This document shows positions 22,186-30,770 of a stretch of DNA of 64,000 nucleotides, piece by piece (within the stretch, counting starts at the first letter, position 1; the number at the start of each line of letters is the position of its first letter). The stretch spans positions 372,001 to 436,000 of the forward strand of contig JADJOZ010000007.1 in the NCBI GenBank assembly GCA_016713525.1, read 5' to 3'. The notes beneath the pieces are model-generated. The model had not been told where the DNA came from. It ran no database searches and saw only the letters and a program-made list of their open reading frames with translations. Source of the stretch: Bacteroidota bacterium (GTDB lineage Bacteria; Bacteroidota; Bacteroidia; AKYH767-A; OLB10). The position numbers were made by a program, and so were the translations under genes.

Positions 22186-23532
22186 TCAGCTTACCGGCTG
22201 AAGGTTATTTAATCTGTAATAATGTTTAATATCTTTTATCTTTTCAGGATTCCTGACATAATCTTCGAATTCACTTCTGAAGTGACGAATAGCACTTGCA
22301 ACGGGCCAGGCAGCAGCATCACCTAACGGACAAATTGTTTTACCTTCAATCTTGGATTGAATATCCCACAACAAATCGATATCCTTCAAGGTAGCATGAC
22401 CATCCATAAATTTATGGAGAATTTTCTCCATCCATCCTGTTCCTTCCCTGCATGGGCTACACTGACCACAGCTTTCGTGATGATAGAATCTTGTGAAGTT
22501 CCACAGATTTTTCACAATACTGGTATCTTCATCCATCACAATAAATCCTCCGGAGCCTAACATGGTACCGCCGGCAAAGCCACCTTCCGACAACGATTCA
22601 TACGACATCAGTCGAGGTTCTCCGGTTGGAGTTTTTAAAATCATTTCACCGGGTAAAATCGGAACTGAAGAACCACCGGCAACAACTGCTTTTAGCTTCT
22701 TACCATTCCGGATTCCTCCGCAATATTTATCTGAATAAAGAAATTCTTCAACAGGAACACCGAGTTCAATTTCATATACGCCCGGTTTGTTAATATGACC
22801 ACAAGCAGAAATCAATTTTGTGCCTGTACTTTTTCCAATTCCAATTTTAGCATACTCATCACCACTCATATTTATAATGTGTGGTACTGCAGCAATGGTT
22901 TCAACATTATTAACAACCGTTGGTGATTGCCATAAACCTTTAACGGCAGGAAATGGTGGTTTAATTCTTGGATTTCCTCTTTTACCTTCGAGTGATTCCA
23001 ACAATGCAGTTTCCTCACCACAAATGTAGGCTCCTCCACCGGAATGCACATACAAATCGAGTGAAAAATCTGTACCTAATATATTCTTACCTAAAAAACC
23101 AGCTTCATATGCTTCAGCAATTGCTTCTTCAAGGATATGATATACATAAAGCATTTCACCACGAATATAAATATAAGCGGTATTTGCTCCGAGTGCATAA
23201 CTGGAAACAATCATTCCTTCAACAAGTGAATGCGGAAGGAGCGACATCAGATAGCGATCCTTAAAAGTACCTGGCTCACTTTCATCGGCATTACAAACCA
23301 GGTATCTTGGAACACCTTCCGGCTTAGCCAGAAAACTCCATTTCATTCCGGTTGGGAAACCTGCACCACCGCGACCACGAAGACCTGATTTTTTTACCTC
23401 TTCAGTAACCTCATCAGGCTTCATTGTTTTAAGTGCTTTTTCAAGTGCACTGTAACCACCTTTTTCACGAAATGCTTTTATTCCGCGAATCCCGGGAGTA
23501 TTTATATGTTCAAGTAATAATTGACGACTCAT
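22186..23532 (-). CDS. nuoF: NADH-quinone oxidoreductase subunit F (NADH/FMN-binding)
   Basis: This is the NADH-oxidising subunit with FMN and the N3 [4Fe-4S] cluster. Seen: 448 residues. FMN/NADH-binding glycine-rich GRGGAGFPTGMKW lies at about 53-65, NADESEPGTFKDR follows, then GAGAYICGEETAL-like sequence (GGGAYICGEETALLESLEG). The cluster motif ESCGQCSPCREGTGWM and a fourth Cys in GKTICPLGDAA are also present. It starts 2 nt after the nuoE stop. Presence of nuoE and nuoF shows that this complex I uses NADH rather than ferredoxin alone. Confidence 0.97.
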   Translation of the reverse strand: MSRQLLLEHINTPGIRGIKAFREKGGYSALEKALKTMKPDEVTEEVKKSGLRGRGGAGFPTGMKWSFLAKPEGVPRYLVCNADESEPGTFKDRYLMSLLPHSLVEGMIVSSYALGANTAYIYIRGEMLYVYHILEEAIAEAYEAGFLGKNILGTDFSLDLYVHSGGGAYICGEETALLESLEGKRGNPRIKPPFPAVKGLWQSPTVVNNVETIAAVPHIINMSGDEYAKIGIGKSTGTKLISACGHINKPGVYEIELGVPVEEFLYSDKYCGGIRNGKKLKAVVAGGSSVPILPGEMILKTPTGEPRLMSYESLSEGGFAGGTMLGSGGFIVMDEDTSIVKNLWNFTRFYHHESCGQCSPCREGTGWMEKILHKFMDGHATLKDIDLLWDIQSKIEGKTICPLGDAAAWPVASAIRHFRSEFEDYVRNPEKIKDIKHYYRLNNLQPVS

Positions 23533-23534
23533 GT

Positions 23535-24083
23535 TCAGGCTTTGATCTTGTCTTTCGACCAGTGAGAAATGGTACCTTCTGTATTATTCTTGTAATGATC
23601 GATTACTTCATCAACCTTCTCACAAGTTAAATGCTCATGATATGTTTGTCCAATTTGCATCATTGGTGCAGTTCCGCAGGATGCCAGACATTCAACTGTT
23701 TTAAGAGTGAAAACACCATCAGCGGTTGTCTGACCTTCTTTAATATCCAGCTTCTTTTCAAGATATTTTACAATATCTTCGGCGCCAAGCAACCAACAGG
23801 GGCCGGTACGGCAAACTTCGATAACACAACGGCCAACAGGCTTCAGATTAAACATCGAATAAAACGATGCCACCTCATAAACTTCGATTGACTGAATATT
23901 CAATATTTCAGCAACCTTATCCATTACAGGTGCACTTAACCAACCACCAAATTCTGCCTGAGCAATGTGAAGCAAAGGAAGCAGTGCCGATTTCTGACGA
24001 CCATCAGGATAGCGACGGATGATTTTTTGAATCAATGCACTTGCATCATCAGAAAAAACCACCTCAGATTTATCTTTATACAT
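23535..24083 (-). CDS. nuoE: NADH-quinone oxidoreductase subunit E ([2Fe-2S])
   Basis: This thioredoxin-fold subunit holds cluster N1a and pairs with NuoF. Seen: 182 residues. Cluster ligands are Cys91, Cys96, Cys132 and Cys136 in CRTGPC and ECLASCGTAP. The helical N-terminus has the usual ALLPLLHIAQAEFGGWL segment. It lies 66 nt after nuoD and 2 nt before nuoF. Confidence 0.97.
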   Translation of the reverse strand: MYKDKSEVVFSDDASALIQKIIRRYPDGRQKSALLPLLHIAQAEFGGWLSAPVMDKVAEILNIQSIEVYEVASFYSMFNLKPVGRCVIEVCRTGPCWLLGAEDIVKYLEKKLDIKEGQTTADGVFTLKTVECLASCGTAPMMQIGQTYHEHLTCEKVDEVIDHYKNNTEGTISHWSKDKIKA

Positions 24084-24149
24084 TAACTAAAATTTAATTC
24101 TTAGTTTTTATTCTTTATTACTACTGTTTACAGGAATCAGAATCCTTTG

Positions 24150-25382
24150 TCAGGCATCCAGTTCTCCGGCAATTACATTTAATGAACTCAAGGTCAGAAT
24201 CGCATCCGACAACATGTTCCCTCTTATCATATCAGCATAAGCCTGATAGTAAATGAAACATGGTCTTCTGAAATGCAGTCTGTATGGATTTCTACCACCA
24301 TCACTAACCAGGTAAAATCCTAATTCACCATTGGCACCTTCAACTGCATGGTAGACTTCCCCTTTGGGAATATCGGTTTCGCCCATAACAATTTTAAAAT
24401 GCCAGATCAAACCTTCCATCGTATTGTACACGTCCTCTTTTGGAGGAAGATAAAATTCCGGTACATCGGCATGGAAAGTAGTTTTATCACTTAATTTATC
24501 TAATTTTTCAATTGCCTGACGGATGATTGACAAGCTTTCCCACATTTCCTGTTGACGAAGCATGAAACGATCATAAGTATCGCCATTGGTTCCAATAGGA
24601 ATTGCAAATTCAAAATCTTCATAAGAAGAATATGGGGTCATGACCCGAACATCGTAGTCGAGGCCGGCAGCTCTTAAATTGGGACCGGTAAAGCTATAGG
24701 CCAATGCTTCTTCAACACTAATTGGACCTGCACCGATGGTACGATCCATAAAAATGCGGTTTCTCACAAGCAAATTTTCAAACTCCTTAAGTACTCCGGG
24801 GAATTCTTTAAGGAACTTATCTATTTTATCCCATGCGGCTTGATTAAAATTTCTTTCGAAACCACCAATTCTGCCGATATTAGTAGTTAATCTTGCACCA
24901 CAAATTTCTTCGTAAATCTCATATATTTTCTCGCGTTCCTGGAACAGGTATACGAAGCCCGTTAGTGCCCCTGAATCGACACCAATAACTGCATTGCAAA
25001 CAATGTGATCGGCAATACGTGCCAGCTCCATAATGATCACACGCATGTACTCGACTCTTTTTGGCAATTCAACACCAATAAGTTTTTCAACTGTCATGTG
25101 CCATCCCATGTTGTTGATAGGAGATGAACAATAGTTGAGGCGGTCAGTTATAGGAGTAATCTGATAATAGGGACGTCGCTCTGCTAATTTCTCAAAGGCA
25201 CGGTGGATATAGCCAATTGTTGGTTCTGACTCAACAATGATCTCACCATCCATTTTAAGAATATTCTGAAAAATTCCGTGTGTTGCAGGATGTGTAGGCC
25301 CAAGATTCAGAATAGTATATTCCTTCTCCTGAACGGCGGCTCTTTCGGGAGCATTGGGATGTAACTTGGTATTTTCTGACAT
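24150..25382 (-). CDS. nuoD: NADH-quinone oxidoreductase subunit D
   Basis: This 49-kDa-type subunit lines the quinone-reduction site with NuoB. Seen: 410 residues. Motifs are LGPTHPATHGIFQNILKMDG, the YIHRAFEKLAERR segment, and the C-terminal FRRPCFIYYQAYADMIRGNM with LSDAILTLSSLNVIAGELDA. It is separate from nuoC (not the fused NuoCD of E. coli), with a 20-nt gap. Confidence 0.97.
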   Translation of the reverse strand: MSENTKLHPNAPERAAVQEKEYTILNLGPTHPATHGIFQNILKMDGEIIVESEPTIGYIHRAFEKLAERRPYYQITPITDRLNYCSSPINNMGWHMTVEKLIGVELPKRVEYMRVIIMELARIADHIVCNAVIGVDSGALTGFVYLFQEREKIYEIYEEICGARLTTNIGRIGGFERNFNQAAWDKIDKFLKEFPGVLKEFENLLVRNRIFMDRTIGAGPISVEEALAYSFTGPNLRAAGLDYDVRVMTPYSSYEDFEFAIPIGTNGDTYDRFMLRQQEMWESLSIIRQAIEKLDKLSDKTTFHADVPEFYLPPKEDVYNTMEGLIWHFKIVMGETDIPKGEVYHAVEGANGELGFYLVSDGGRNPYRLHFRRPCFIYYQAYADMIRGNMLSDAILTLSSLNVIAGELDA

Positions 25383-25402
25383 GCGAATTAGCTGTTGATT
25401 GG

Positions 25403-25906
25403 TTATCTCCCGAACATGGCGTCATCCTTATCCTTACGGAATGGATCTTCGAGTGGAAATTCTTTTCTCAATGGCCAGCCTTCCAGACTATCCATGTTTA
25501 ATATTCTTCTAAGGTCGGGGTGACCGGTAAAACGGAATCCGAAGAAATCGTATGCTTCCCGTTCCATCCAGTTGGCACCTTTATAAATATCTGTTAAAGT
25601 TGGAAATACCGGTGGATCTTCATTGGTGAATGCTTTCAAACGAATTCTGAAATTCGTAGTGAAGCTATGCAAATGATACACCATACCAAACTTTTGTGGT
25701 GCATCGGGATAATGCATCCCACAGCAACTGGTAAGAAAACGAAATGAAAAAGAAGGTTCATTATAAAGATAACGAATTACATCTTTAATCGAACCATGTG
25801 CGATAGTTATTGTCAGAAAATCATAAGGATGATCGACGGCTACCACTTTACCCGGAAACTGTTGCTCCAGAGCATCAATAATTGTTTGAGATTCCAGTGT
25901 TGCCAT
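25403..25906 (-). CDS. nuoC: NADH-quinone oxidoreductase subunit C
   Basis: This is the 30-kDa-type peripheral-arm subunit that stabilises NuoD. Seen: 167 residues. The family signature NWMEREAYDFFGFRFTGHPDLRRILN-type segment is present (as ANWMEREAYDFFG and HPDLRRIL), followed by GWPLRKEFPLEDPFR. It starts 2 nt after the nuoB stop. Confidence 0.96.
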   Translation of the reverse strand: MATLESQTIIDALEQQFPGKVVAVDHPYDFLTITIAHGSIKDVIRYLYNEPSFSFRFLTSCCGMHYPDAPQKFGMVYHLHSFTTNFRIRLKAFTNEDPPVFPTLTDIYKGANWMEREAYDFFGFRFTGHPDLRRILNMDSLEGWPLRKEFPLEDPFRKDKDDAMFGR

Positions 25907-25908
25907 AA

Positions 25909-26444
25909 TCAGGAAATACCGTAGGATGCTAACATATTTTTATACTCTTCTGAATCGCGTCTGCGAAGTGATTCATTTTGTACCAACTCTTGAATTTTCA
26001 GTACGCCATCTAAAATTTGTTCCGGACGCGGAGGACAACCAGGCACATAAACATCAACAGGTATAATGCGATCGATTCCCTGGAGTACGCTGTATGTATC
26101 GAATATACCTCCACTGCTTGCACAGGCACCAACCGACAAAACCCAACGTGGCTCTGCCATTTGTTCGTACACCTGACGTAAAACAGGACCCATTTTCTTT
26201 GCTATTGTTCCCATTACCATGAGCAAATCTGCCTGACGTGGAGAAAAACTCATTCGCTCGGAACCGAAACGTGCCAGGTCATAGTGCGCACCCATTGTTG
26301 CCATAAATTCAATTCCACAACATGATGTTGCGAAAGGAAGTGGCCACAATGAATTTTTCTTGCCATACCTACTGCTTTATCGAGACTGGTAGCAAAAAAT
26401 CCGGGGCCTTCGAATCCAGCAGGGGCTTTTGTTATTTCAACCAT
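25909..26444 (-). CDS. nuoB: NADH-quinone oxidoreductase subunit B ([4Fe-4S] N2; one frameshift)
   Basis: NuoB holds cluster N2, the last electron carrier before quinone. Seen: about 178 residues after repair. Cluster ligands are the adjacent Cys42-Cys43 (ATSCCGIEFM), Cys108 (VGACASSGG) and Cys137 (PGCPPRPE). The frame breaks at the T5 run 26354-26358 (A5 on the coding strand). One extra A converts MARKIHCGH into MARKNSLWPLPFATSCC, the expected sequence. The start is the ATG at 26444 (MVEITKAPAGFEGPGFF), not an internal one, because the N-terminal part is family-like. An organism dependent on this operon could not tolerate the break, so it is probably a base-calling error. Confidence 0.94.
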
Positions 26445-26491
26445 TTTAATTGTTCTTTATTATATAACGTTCCTGGTAACTGCTTGTTTAA

Positions 26492-26875
26492 TTATTCCCA
26501 CTTTAAAGCGCCTTTGCGCACGATATAAAGAAATCCCAGCATAAACAGGGAAATGAATAATATCATCTCCAGAAATCCATAAAGTCCTAAATCAAGGAAA
26601 TTTACTGCCCACGGATACATGAAAATTACTTCCACATCAAACAAAACAAATAAGATGGCAACTAAAAGATATTTGATGTTGAAAGGAAGGCGCGAATTCC
26701 CCTGAGGCTCAATACCGCACTCAAAAGTATCGAGTTTTACTGCAGATTTTCTTTGAGGACCAAGTAAATGGGTAACAAAAATCGTCGTTAATACAAACCC
26801 GATAGCAACCACAAACATAATGGCCATCGGAAGGTAATCGGCTGGTACACTGAGTAAATGCATATTGATTTGCAA
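26492..26875 (-). CDS. nuoA: NADH-quinone oxidoreductase subunit A
   Basis: This is the small membrane subunit at the junction of the two arms of complex I. Seen: 127 residues and three membrane helices. The conserved acidic loop motif TFECGIEPQGNSRLPFNIKY is present, with FDVEVIFMYPWAV on the second helix. It is the first gene of the leftward nuoA-N operon, and the gap to the divergent crtI is 258 bp. The gap to nuoB is 47 nt. Confidence 0.97.
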   Translation of the reverse strand: MQINMHLLSVPADYLPMAIMFVVAIGFVLTTIFVTHLLGPQRKSAVKLDTFECGIEPQGNSRLPFNIKYLLVAILFVLFDVEVIFMYPWAVNFLDLGLYGFLEMILFISLFMLGFLYIVRKGALKWE

Positions 26876-26916
26876 TTTTAGAAGCCAGAATATTATTACA
26901 GACTGACTTTAAGCCG

Positions 26917-26924
26917 CAAAATTA
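26917..26924 (-). promoter_or_regulatory. Candidate -7 element of the nuo operon promoter
   Basis: The minus strand reads TAATTTTG, which fits TAnnTTTG, 41 nt upstream of the nuoA ATG in the divergent nuoA-crtI gap. No convincing TTG lies at the -33 spacing, so the call rests on one element plus position. Confidence 0.4.
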
Positions 26925-27041
26925 CGTTTTTTTAATACGGAAATACGCTTTTTTTAGCAGGATATTAACAATTCAGCGACTAATATGTTTGGAATTTTTC
27001 GGCCAGATGAAACTTTACCTCAGATTCGCTTGTTATTTCTT

Positions 27042-27049
27042 TACATTTG
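27042..27049 (+). promoter_or_regulatory. Candidate -7 element for crtI
   Basis: TACATTTG fits the Bacteroidota -7 consensus TAnnTTTG and lies 84 nt upstream of the crtI ATG. A second match, TATGTTTG, sits at 26984-26991. Neither has a TTG at the usual distance, so the choice between them is open. Confidence 0.3.
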
Positions 27050-27133
27050 TCAGGACAAGAATTTTTCTTGTTGATTATTAGCCATTTACAATTCAAAATA
27101 GCTTGCACTGAAGAATAACTTCAGAATTTAGAT

Positions 27134-28614
27134 ATGTCGAAAAAGACTTTAATTATTGGTTCCGGACTGGGTGCATTGGCAACGGCATTGCGATTGACAT
27201 CAAAAGGTTATGAAGTTACTATTCTTGAAAAATATCATCGTGCAGGTGGCAGATTAAATTTGCTGGAAAAAGATGGTTTTAAATTTGACATGGGCCCCTC
27301 ATTTTTTTCGATGAGCTATGAGTTTAAGGAACTTTTTAAATCCTGTGGAATTGATAACCCTCTTAAATTGAATGAATTAAATCCCTTATACGCTGTATTT
27401 TTTGAGAACCGATCTGTTCCTTTCCTGATTCATAAAGACTTGAAAAAACTGGAAGCGGAATTTGAAGGTATTGAAGCTAATCTGACTCAAAAAGTGGAGA
27501 AATACCTGACTGCAGCCGGTAAAATGTTTCATGACACCGAAGACATAGTTATTAAACAAAATTTCACCAGTAAGTTCCACTATTACACGCAGTTAGCGAG
27601 AGTTCCATGGAAGCATGCGCCTAAAATGTTCCGATCCATGTGGACCGAGCTGGAGCAGAATTTTGAATCTAAAGAAGTCAAAGTGATTTTTTCATTAGTG
27701 GCATTTTTTCTGGGTTCAACCCCATTTCAAACACCCGCCGTTTATAGTCTGTTGAATTATACCGAATTAATTCATGATGGCTACTGGAATGTGCAGGGTG
27801 GCATGTACAAAATTGTAGAAAAAATTAAGGAATTGTTAGATGCTCGTGGTGTAAAATTTCATTTTAATACTGAAATTAAATCCGTCGAGACCGATAGTAA
27901 AGGTATAAAAGCATTCATTGATCAAAATGGTAAAAAATGGGATGCGGACATTTACGTGGCCAATGCCGATGCCGCATCATTCCGCGGACAAGTTCTGCAA
28001 AGGGAAAAGTATTCCGCGAAAAACCTGGATGCTATGGAATGGACACTCTCCCCTTTCACCATCTATCTCGGAATTAAAGGCAAGTTGAATAACATCCACC
28101 ATCACAATTACTTTTTGGGAGAGAATTTTAAAGAATACGCCGACACCATCTTCAAAACAAGTGTTAGTCCCGATAAACCGTATTACTACGTAAATGTAAG
28201 TTCAAAATCGAATCCGGCCTGCGCTCCTGAAGGATGTGAAAATTTATTTATTCTTTGTCCCGTCCCCGATCTCAGACATAAACCCGATTGGTCCGATTCA
28301 CAACAATTAGCCGATACAATTATTTCGGATTTATCGAAACGCATCGGATTTGATTTGCACGCAAATACAATTTCGAAAACCATATTAAATCCTATTGACT
28401 GGCAGAATCAATTTAATTTGTATCGTGGAAGCGGATTAGGACTTGCACATGGATTAAATCAGATTGGTGGATTAAGACCTGCTAATAAAGATGAAAATTT
28501 AATAATCTATATTACGTAGGTGCAAGCACTGTTCCAGGGACAGGCCTGCCTATTGTAGTTATAAGTTCCCGATTAGTCACAGAAAGAATTGAGCAAGATC
28601 ATGCAACAGTATAA
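27134..28614 (+). CDS. crtI: Phytoene desaturase family carotenoid oxidoreductase (CrtI-type; one frameshift)
   Basis: This FAD-dependent enzyme introduces double bonds into phytoene to make lycopene or a related carotene. Seen: about 493 residues after repair. The N-terminal Rossmann motif is GSGLGALATALRL (Gly 9, 11, 13), with ILEKYHRAGGRLNLL completing the dinucleotide site. The C-terminal CrtI signature GGLRPANKDENL...YYVGASTVPGTGLPIVVISS is also present. The last part is out of frame: at 28503-28506 one missing A turns LNNLYYVGAST into LIIYIT-stop. With it restored, the gene ends at 28614 and overlaps crtB. Which desaturation steps it performs cannot be told from sequence alone. Confidence 0.92.
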
Positions 28615-29434
28615 CGACCTTTGTTTAGAGCTTAGTACTATCGTAACTCACCGGTACAGTACTTCTTTTACGAGAGGTATCAAAACATTGAATAAGCGTT
28701 TCCATAAACCTATTTATGCAGTTTATGGTTATGTGCGGTTAGCAGATGAAATTGTAGATTCCTTTCATGATTTCAATAAAAAAGAATTGCTGGAGGAATT
28801 TAAAAAAAATACCTGGGAAGCAATCGACAATAAAATAAGCACCAATCCCATATTACATGCATTCCAGTTAATAGTTAATGAATATCAAATTGACCGCGAG
28901 CTGATAGTCTCTTTTCTCTATAGCATGGAACTTGATCTCGAGAAGAAATCATATGATGAAGCATTTTACGAAAAGTATATTTATGGCTCTGCAGAAGTGG
29001 TTGGCTTAATGTGCCTTCGTATTTTTTGTGAAGGAAATAATGAATTGTACAACAAACTTATTGAACCGGCCCAACGTTTGGGTGCTGCCTTCCAGAAAGT
29101 AAATTTTTTACGCGATTTAAAAGCTGACTTCAAAGAACTGGGAAGAGTTTATTTTCCGGGAATAGACTTCAAGACCTTCGACAATGCAGTAAAGAAGCAA
29201 ATTGAAAAAGATATCGATGCCGATTTCAAAGCTGCCTATCCGGGATTAATGCAATTGCCAAAAGATGTCCGTCCGGGAGTTTATACTGCTTTTATTTACT
29301 ACAGGGAACTATTAAGTAAGATTGAAAAGGTTCCTGCCAGTGAGGTTATGAATACCCGCATCCGTGTGCCTGATGCCGAAAAGATGGTTTTGTTATTAAG
29401 GACTTATACGAAGTTTGGATTTAGTATTTTTTAG
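28601..29434 (+). CDS. crtB: Phytoene/squalene synthase family protein (CrtB)
   Basis: This enzyme condenses two geranylgeranyl diphosphates to phytoene. Seen: 277 residues from the ATG at 28601. A TTG four codons upstream is possible, but the ATG overlaps the repaired crtI end by 14 nt, as often seen in crtIB pairs. Both Mg-diphosphate motifs are present: LADEIVDSF (Asp49, Asp53) and FLRDLKADFKELGRVYFP. It is co-transcribed with crtI. The other genes for a full carotenoid pathway (crtY, crtZ, crtE) are not in this window. Confidence 0.93.
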   Translation: MQQYNDLCLELSTIVTHRYSTSFTRGIKTLNKRFHKPIYAVYGYVRLADEIVDSFHDFNKKELLEEFKKNTWEAIDNKISTNPILHAFQLIVNEYQIDRELIVSFLYSMELDLEKKSYDEAFYEKYIYGSAEVVGLMCLRIFCEGNNELYNKLIEPAQRLGAAFQKVNFLRDLKADFKELGRVYFPGIDFKTFDNAVKKQIEKDIDADFKAAYPGLMQLPKDVRPGVYTAFIYYRELLSKIEKVPASEVMNTRIRVPDAEKMVLLLRTYTKFGFSIF

Positions 29435-29640
29435 TTACTCAATTCCATTGAAATCAACTTTTAGTTCTCATTTAATTTCTCATTATCATATTGTCTTGCA
29501 TCTGCCATGCAGATAGTAATGATAAATTAAAGATGATAAATGATAGATGTTTTTTCCGTGCTCAATTGAAAATAATATTTATTCTTATGTAAAGAAACAT
29601 ATTAAAGAAATTGAAAATATATACATAGAGTATCTCCCCC

Positions 29641-30043
29641 AATGACAGCGGCTTTGCCGCTAAATGACCAATGACACAGCTTTAGCTGCCCTTTTGCCGT
29701 GCGCTGCTTTTTACTAAGACAGTTTTTTTCTTAGAAAAAACTGTCTTGTAAAAAAAGGCGCGAGTCTCGGCGCCAGACGGCAAACCACCAACACGTGCTG
29801 GATGCTGTTCATTGAAATGATAAAATATATGTGATACATACTATGTTTACCTGGCAAAAAAAGGTTGAATTTGACAAAATTGTCACAATTCATTATTCAA
29901 TTCTTGGTATAAGATATCCTATAAAAATTTTGCTGAAAGAAACCCAATACCTTTCTGCCATGAATCACACCTATTACATATGAACAATGACTTAATGACG
30001 CAGCTCTGCTGCCAATGACCTAATGACAGCGGCTCTGCCGCTA
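29641..30043. repeat. Two copies of a short hairpin-bearing repeat 381 bp apart
   Basis: The 22-mer starting AATGACAGCGGCT occurs at 29641-29662 and again at 30022-30043 with one mismatch. Each contains the hairpin AGCGGC-TTT/TCT-GCCGCT. Next to each lies a second hairpin (CAGCT-TT-AGCTG at 29677-29688, GCAGC-TCT-GCTGC at 30000-30012), joined by AATGACC-type spacers. The order of the two hairpins is swapped between the copies. They look like a family of short palindromic intergenic repeats, and they bracket the long inverted repeat. Confidence 0.65.
29695..29782. repeat. Long imperfect inverted repeat (about 88 nt)
   Basis: Nested complementary blocks fold the whole segment: TGCCGT with ACGGCA (outer), GCGC with GCGC, TTTTTAC with GTAAAAA, and an inner stem AAGACAGTTTTTT with AAAAAACTGTCTT around a short loop. 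The 3' arm carries an extra GGCGC-type insert. It could be a structured RNA, a miniature mobile-element remnant or a strong transcription block. The sequence alone does not decide. Confidence 0.6.
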
Positions 30044-30051
30044 CTAATAAT

Positions 30052-30084
30052 AAAAAAACTCCCGGCGCAACAGTACCGGGAGTT
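30052..30084 (-). terminator. Rho-independent terminator of the gene at 30108-30623
   Basis: On the minus strand a GC-rich stem, AACTCCCGG paired with CCGGGAGTT, is followed by seven T residues (30058-30052). It lies 23 nt beyond the stop codon of the leftward gene. Confidence 0.85.
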
Positions 30085-30107
30085 ACAGTAAGCAAAACAA
30101 AATTTCA

Positions 30108-30623
30108 TCAGAAGGTAATGGTGATTGTTCCTTTTTGTTCGAGTGGCATCGTGGGATTTGTATCGAGTGTTACACTTTCCGCTGCTTGTTTGGCTTTGGT
30201 TTGAAGGTAAGTGCTGGTTGTAGAAGTTCCTTCAATACCGGGAACAGCTTTAATAACATTTCCATATTTGTTAATGGTAATTTCAACAACAACAACGCCT
30301 TTTTCCATGGTCAGATTATCGATTTTAGGTTGCTTTACCATTTTGCGGCCATTCATTACATAGGTAACTCCTTTGGTGCTTGTGGTGGTGGCTGTAGTTG
30401 AGCCTGAAGAAGCTGAGGCTGCACCGGCAGCAAACTGAATGGAGCTGACATCGGCAACTTTAAGAGTCATATCATTGCCTTTAAAACTGAATTTAATGGC
30501 ACCATCATTAAGTGATTTCACTTCACCGTTCATGGTCTCACCCGATTTGAGTACCACAACATGTTGAGCACTCAACGTAGTTCCAAAGCCGGCAAAGAGC
30601 AGGCACACAAGTAATTTTTTCAT
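30108..30623 (-). CDS. Periplasmic protein with TonB-C-like domain, function unknown
   Basis: Seen: 171 residues with a Sec signal peptide ending LSAQ. Residues about 20-65 (VVVLKSGETMNGEVKSLNDG...KVADVSSIQF) look like a small beta-barrel of the kind common in Bacteroidota secreted proteins. A Ser/Thr/Ala-rich linker (about 67-85) follows. The C-terminus (KGVVVVEITINKYGNVIKAV, then LQTKAKQAAESVTLD and a closing KGTITITF) has the strand-helix-strand pattern of TonB C-terminal domains. There is no membrane anchor or Pro-rich TonB spacer, so it is not a normal TonB. It is monocistronic, with its own terminator and a -7 element at 30649-30656. It could be a partner of an outer-membrane receptor, but that is only a guess. 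Confidence 0.75.
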   Translation of the reverse strand: MKKLLVCLLFAGFGTTLSAQHVVVLKSGETMNGEVKSLNDGAIKFSFKGNDMTLKVADVSSIQFAAGAASASSGSTTATTTSTKGVTYVMNGRKMVKQPKIDNLTMEKGVVVVEITINKYGNVIKAVPGIEGTSTTSTYLQTKAKQAAESVTLDTNPTMPLEQKGTITITF

Positions 30624-30648
30624 TGGTTTTAGATTAGGTTTTAGAATG

Positions 30649-30656
30649 CAAATTTA
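30649..30656 (-). promoter_or_regulatory. Candidate -7 element of the TonB-C-like gene
   Basis: The minus strand reads TAAATTTG (TAnnTTTG) 25 nt upstream of the ATG at 30623. A TTG occurs about 25 nt further upstream, slightly longer than the usual spacing. Confidence 0.45.
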
Positions 30657-30737
30657 AGTTAATCGGGAGTTAATTAGTGCACAAAATCAACCGATTCCTG
30701 ACAATTTAATCAACAACCATGCCTCAAATAAATTGCT

Positions 30738-30745
30738 TAATTTTG
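30738..30745 (+). promoter_or_regulatory. Candidate -7 element of the ABC exporter gene
   Basis: TAATTTTG followed by CACC fits the -7 consensus and lies 25 nt upstream of the ATG at 30771. No clear TTG at -33. Confidence 0.45.
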
Positions 30746-30770
30746 CACCTTTCCACTCCACTTACCATCT

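Larger units (their letters stand above)
29435..30107. other. 673-bp non-coding region with several hairpins
   Basis: No supported gene was seen between crtB and the gene at 30108. The region holds a small dyad at about 29500-29515 (ATCTGC/GCAGAT), paired short palindromes at 29647-29688 and 30000-30042, a long imperfect inverted repeat at 29695-29782, and a terminator at 30052-30084. A 47-codon open frame at 29844-29987 lacks any recognisable product or ribosome-binding site and is not called. Confidence 0.7.

Noticed and set aside
26250..26444. Separate small gene upstream of nuoB
   Set aside because: Its protein is the missing NuoB N-terminus; one base in a homopolymer joins the two parts.
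29844..29987. A 47-codon open frame within the hairpin region after crtB
   Set aside because: It is short, has no recognisable product and lies between repeat elements; chance cannot be excluded.
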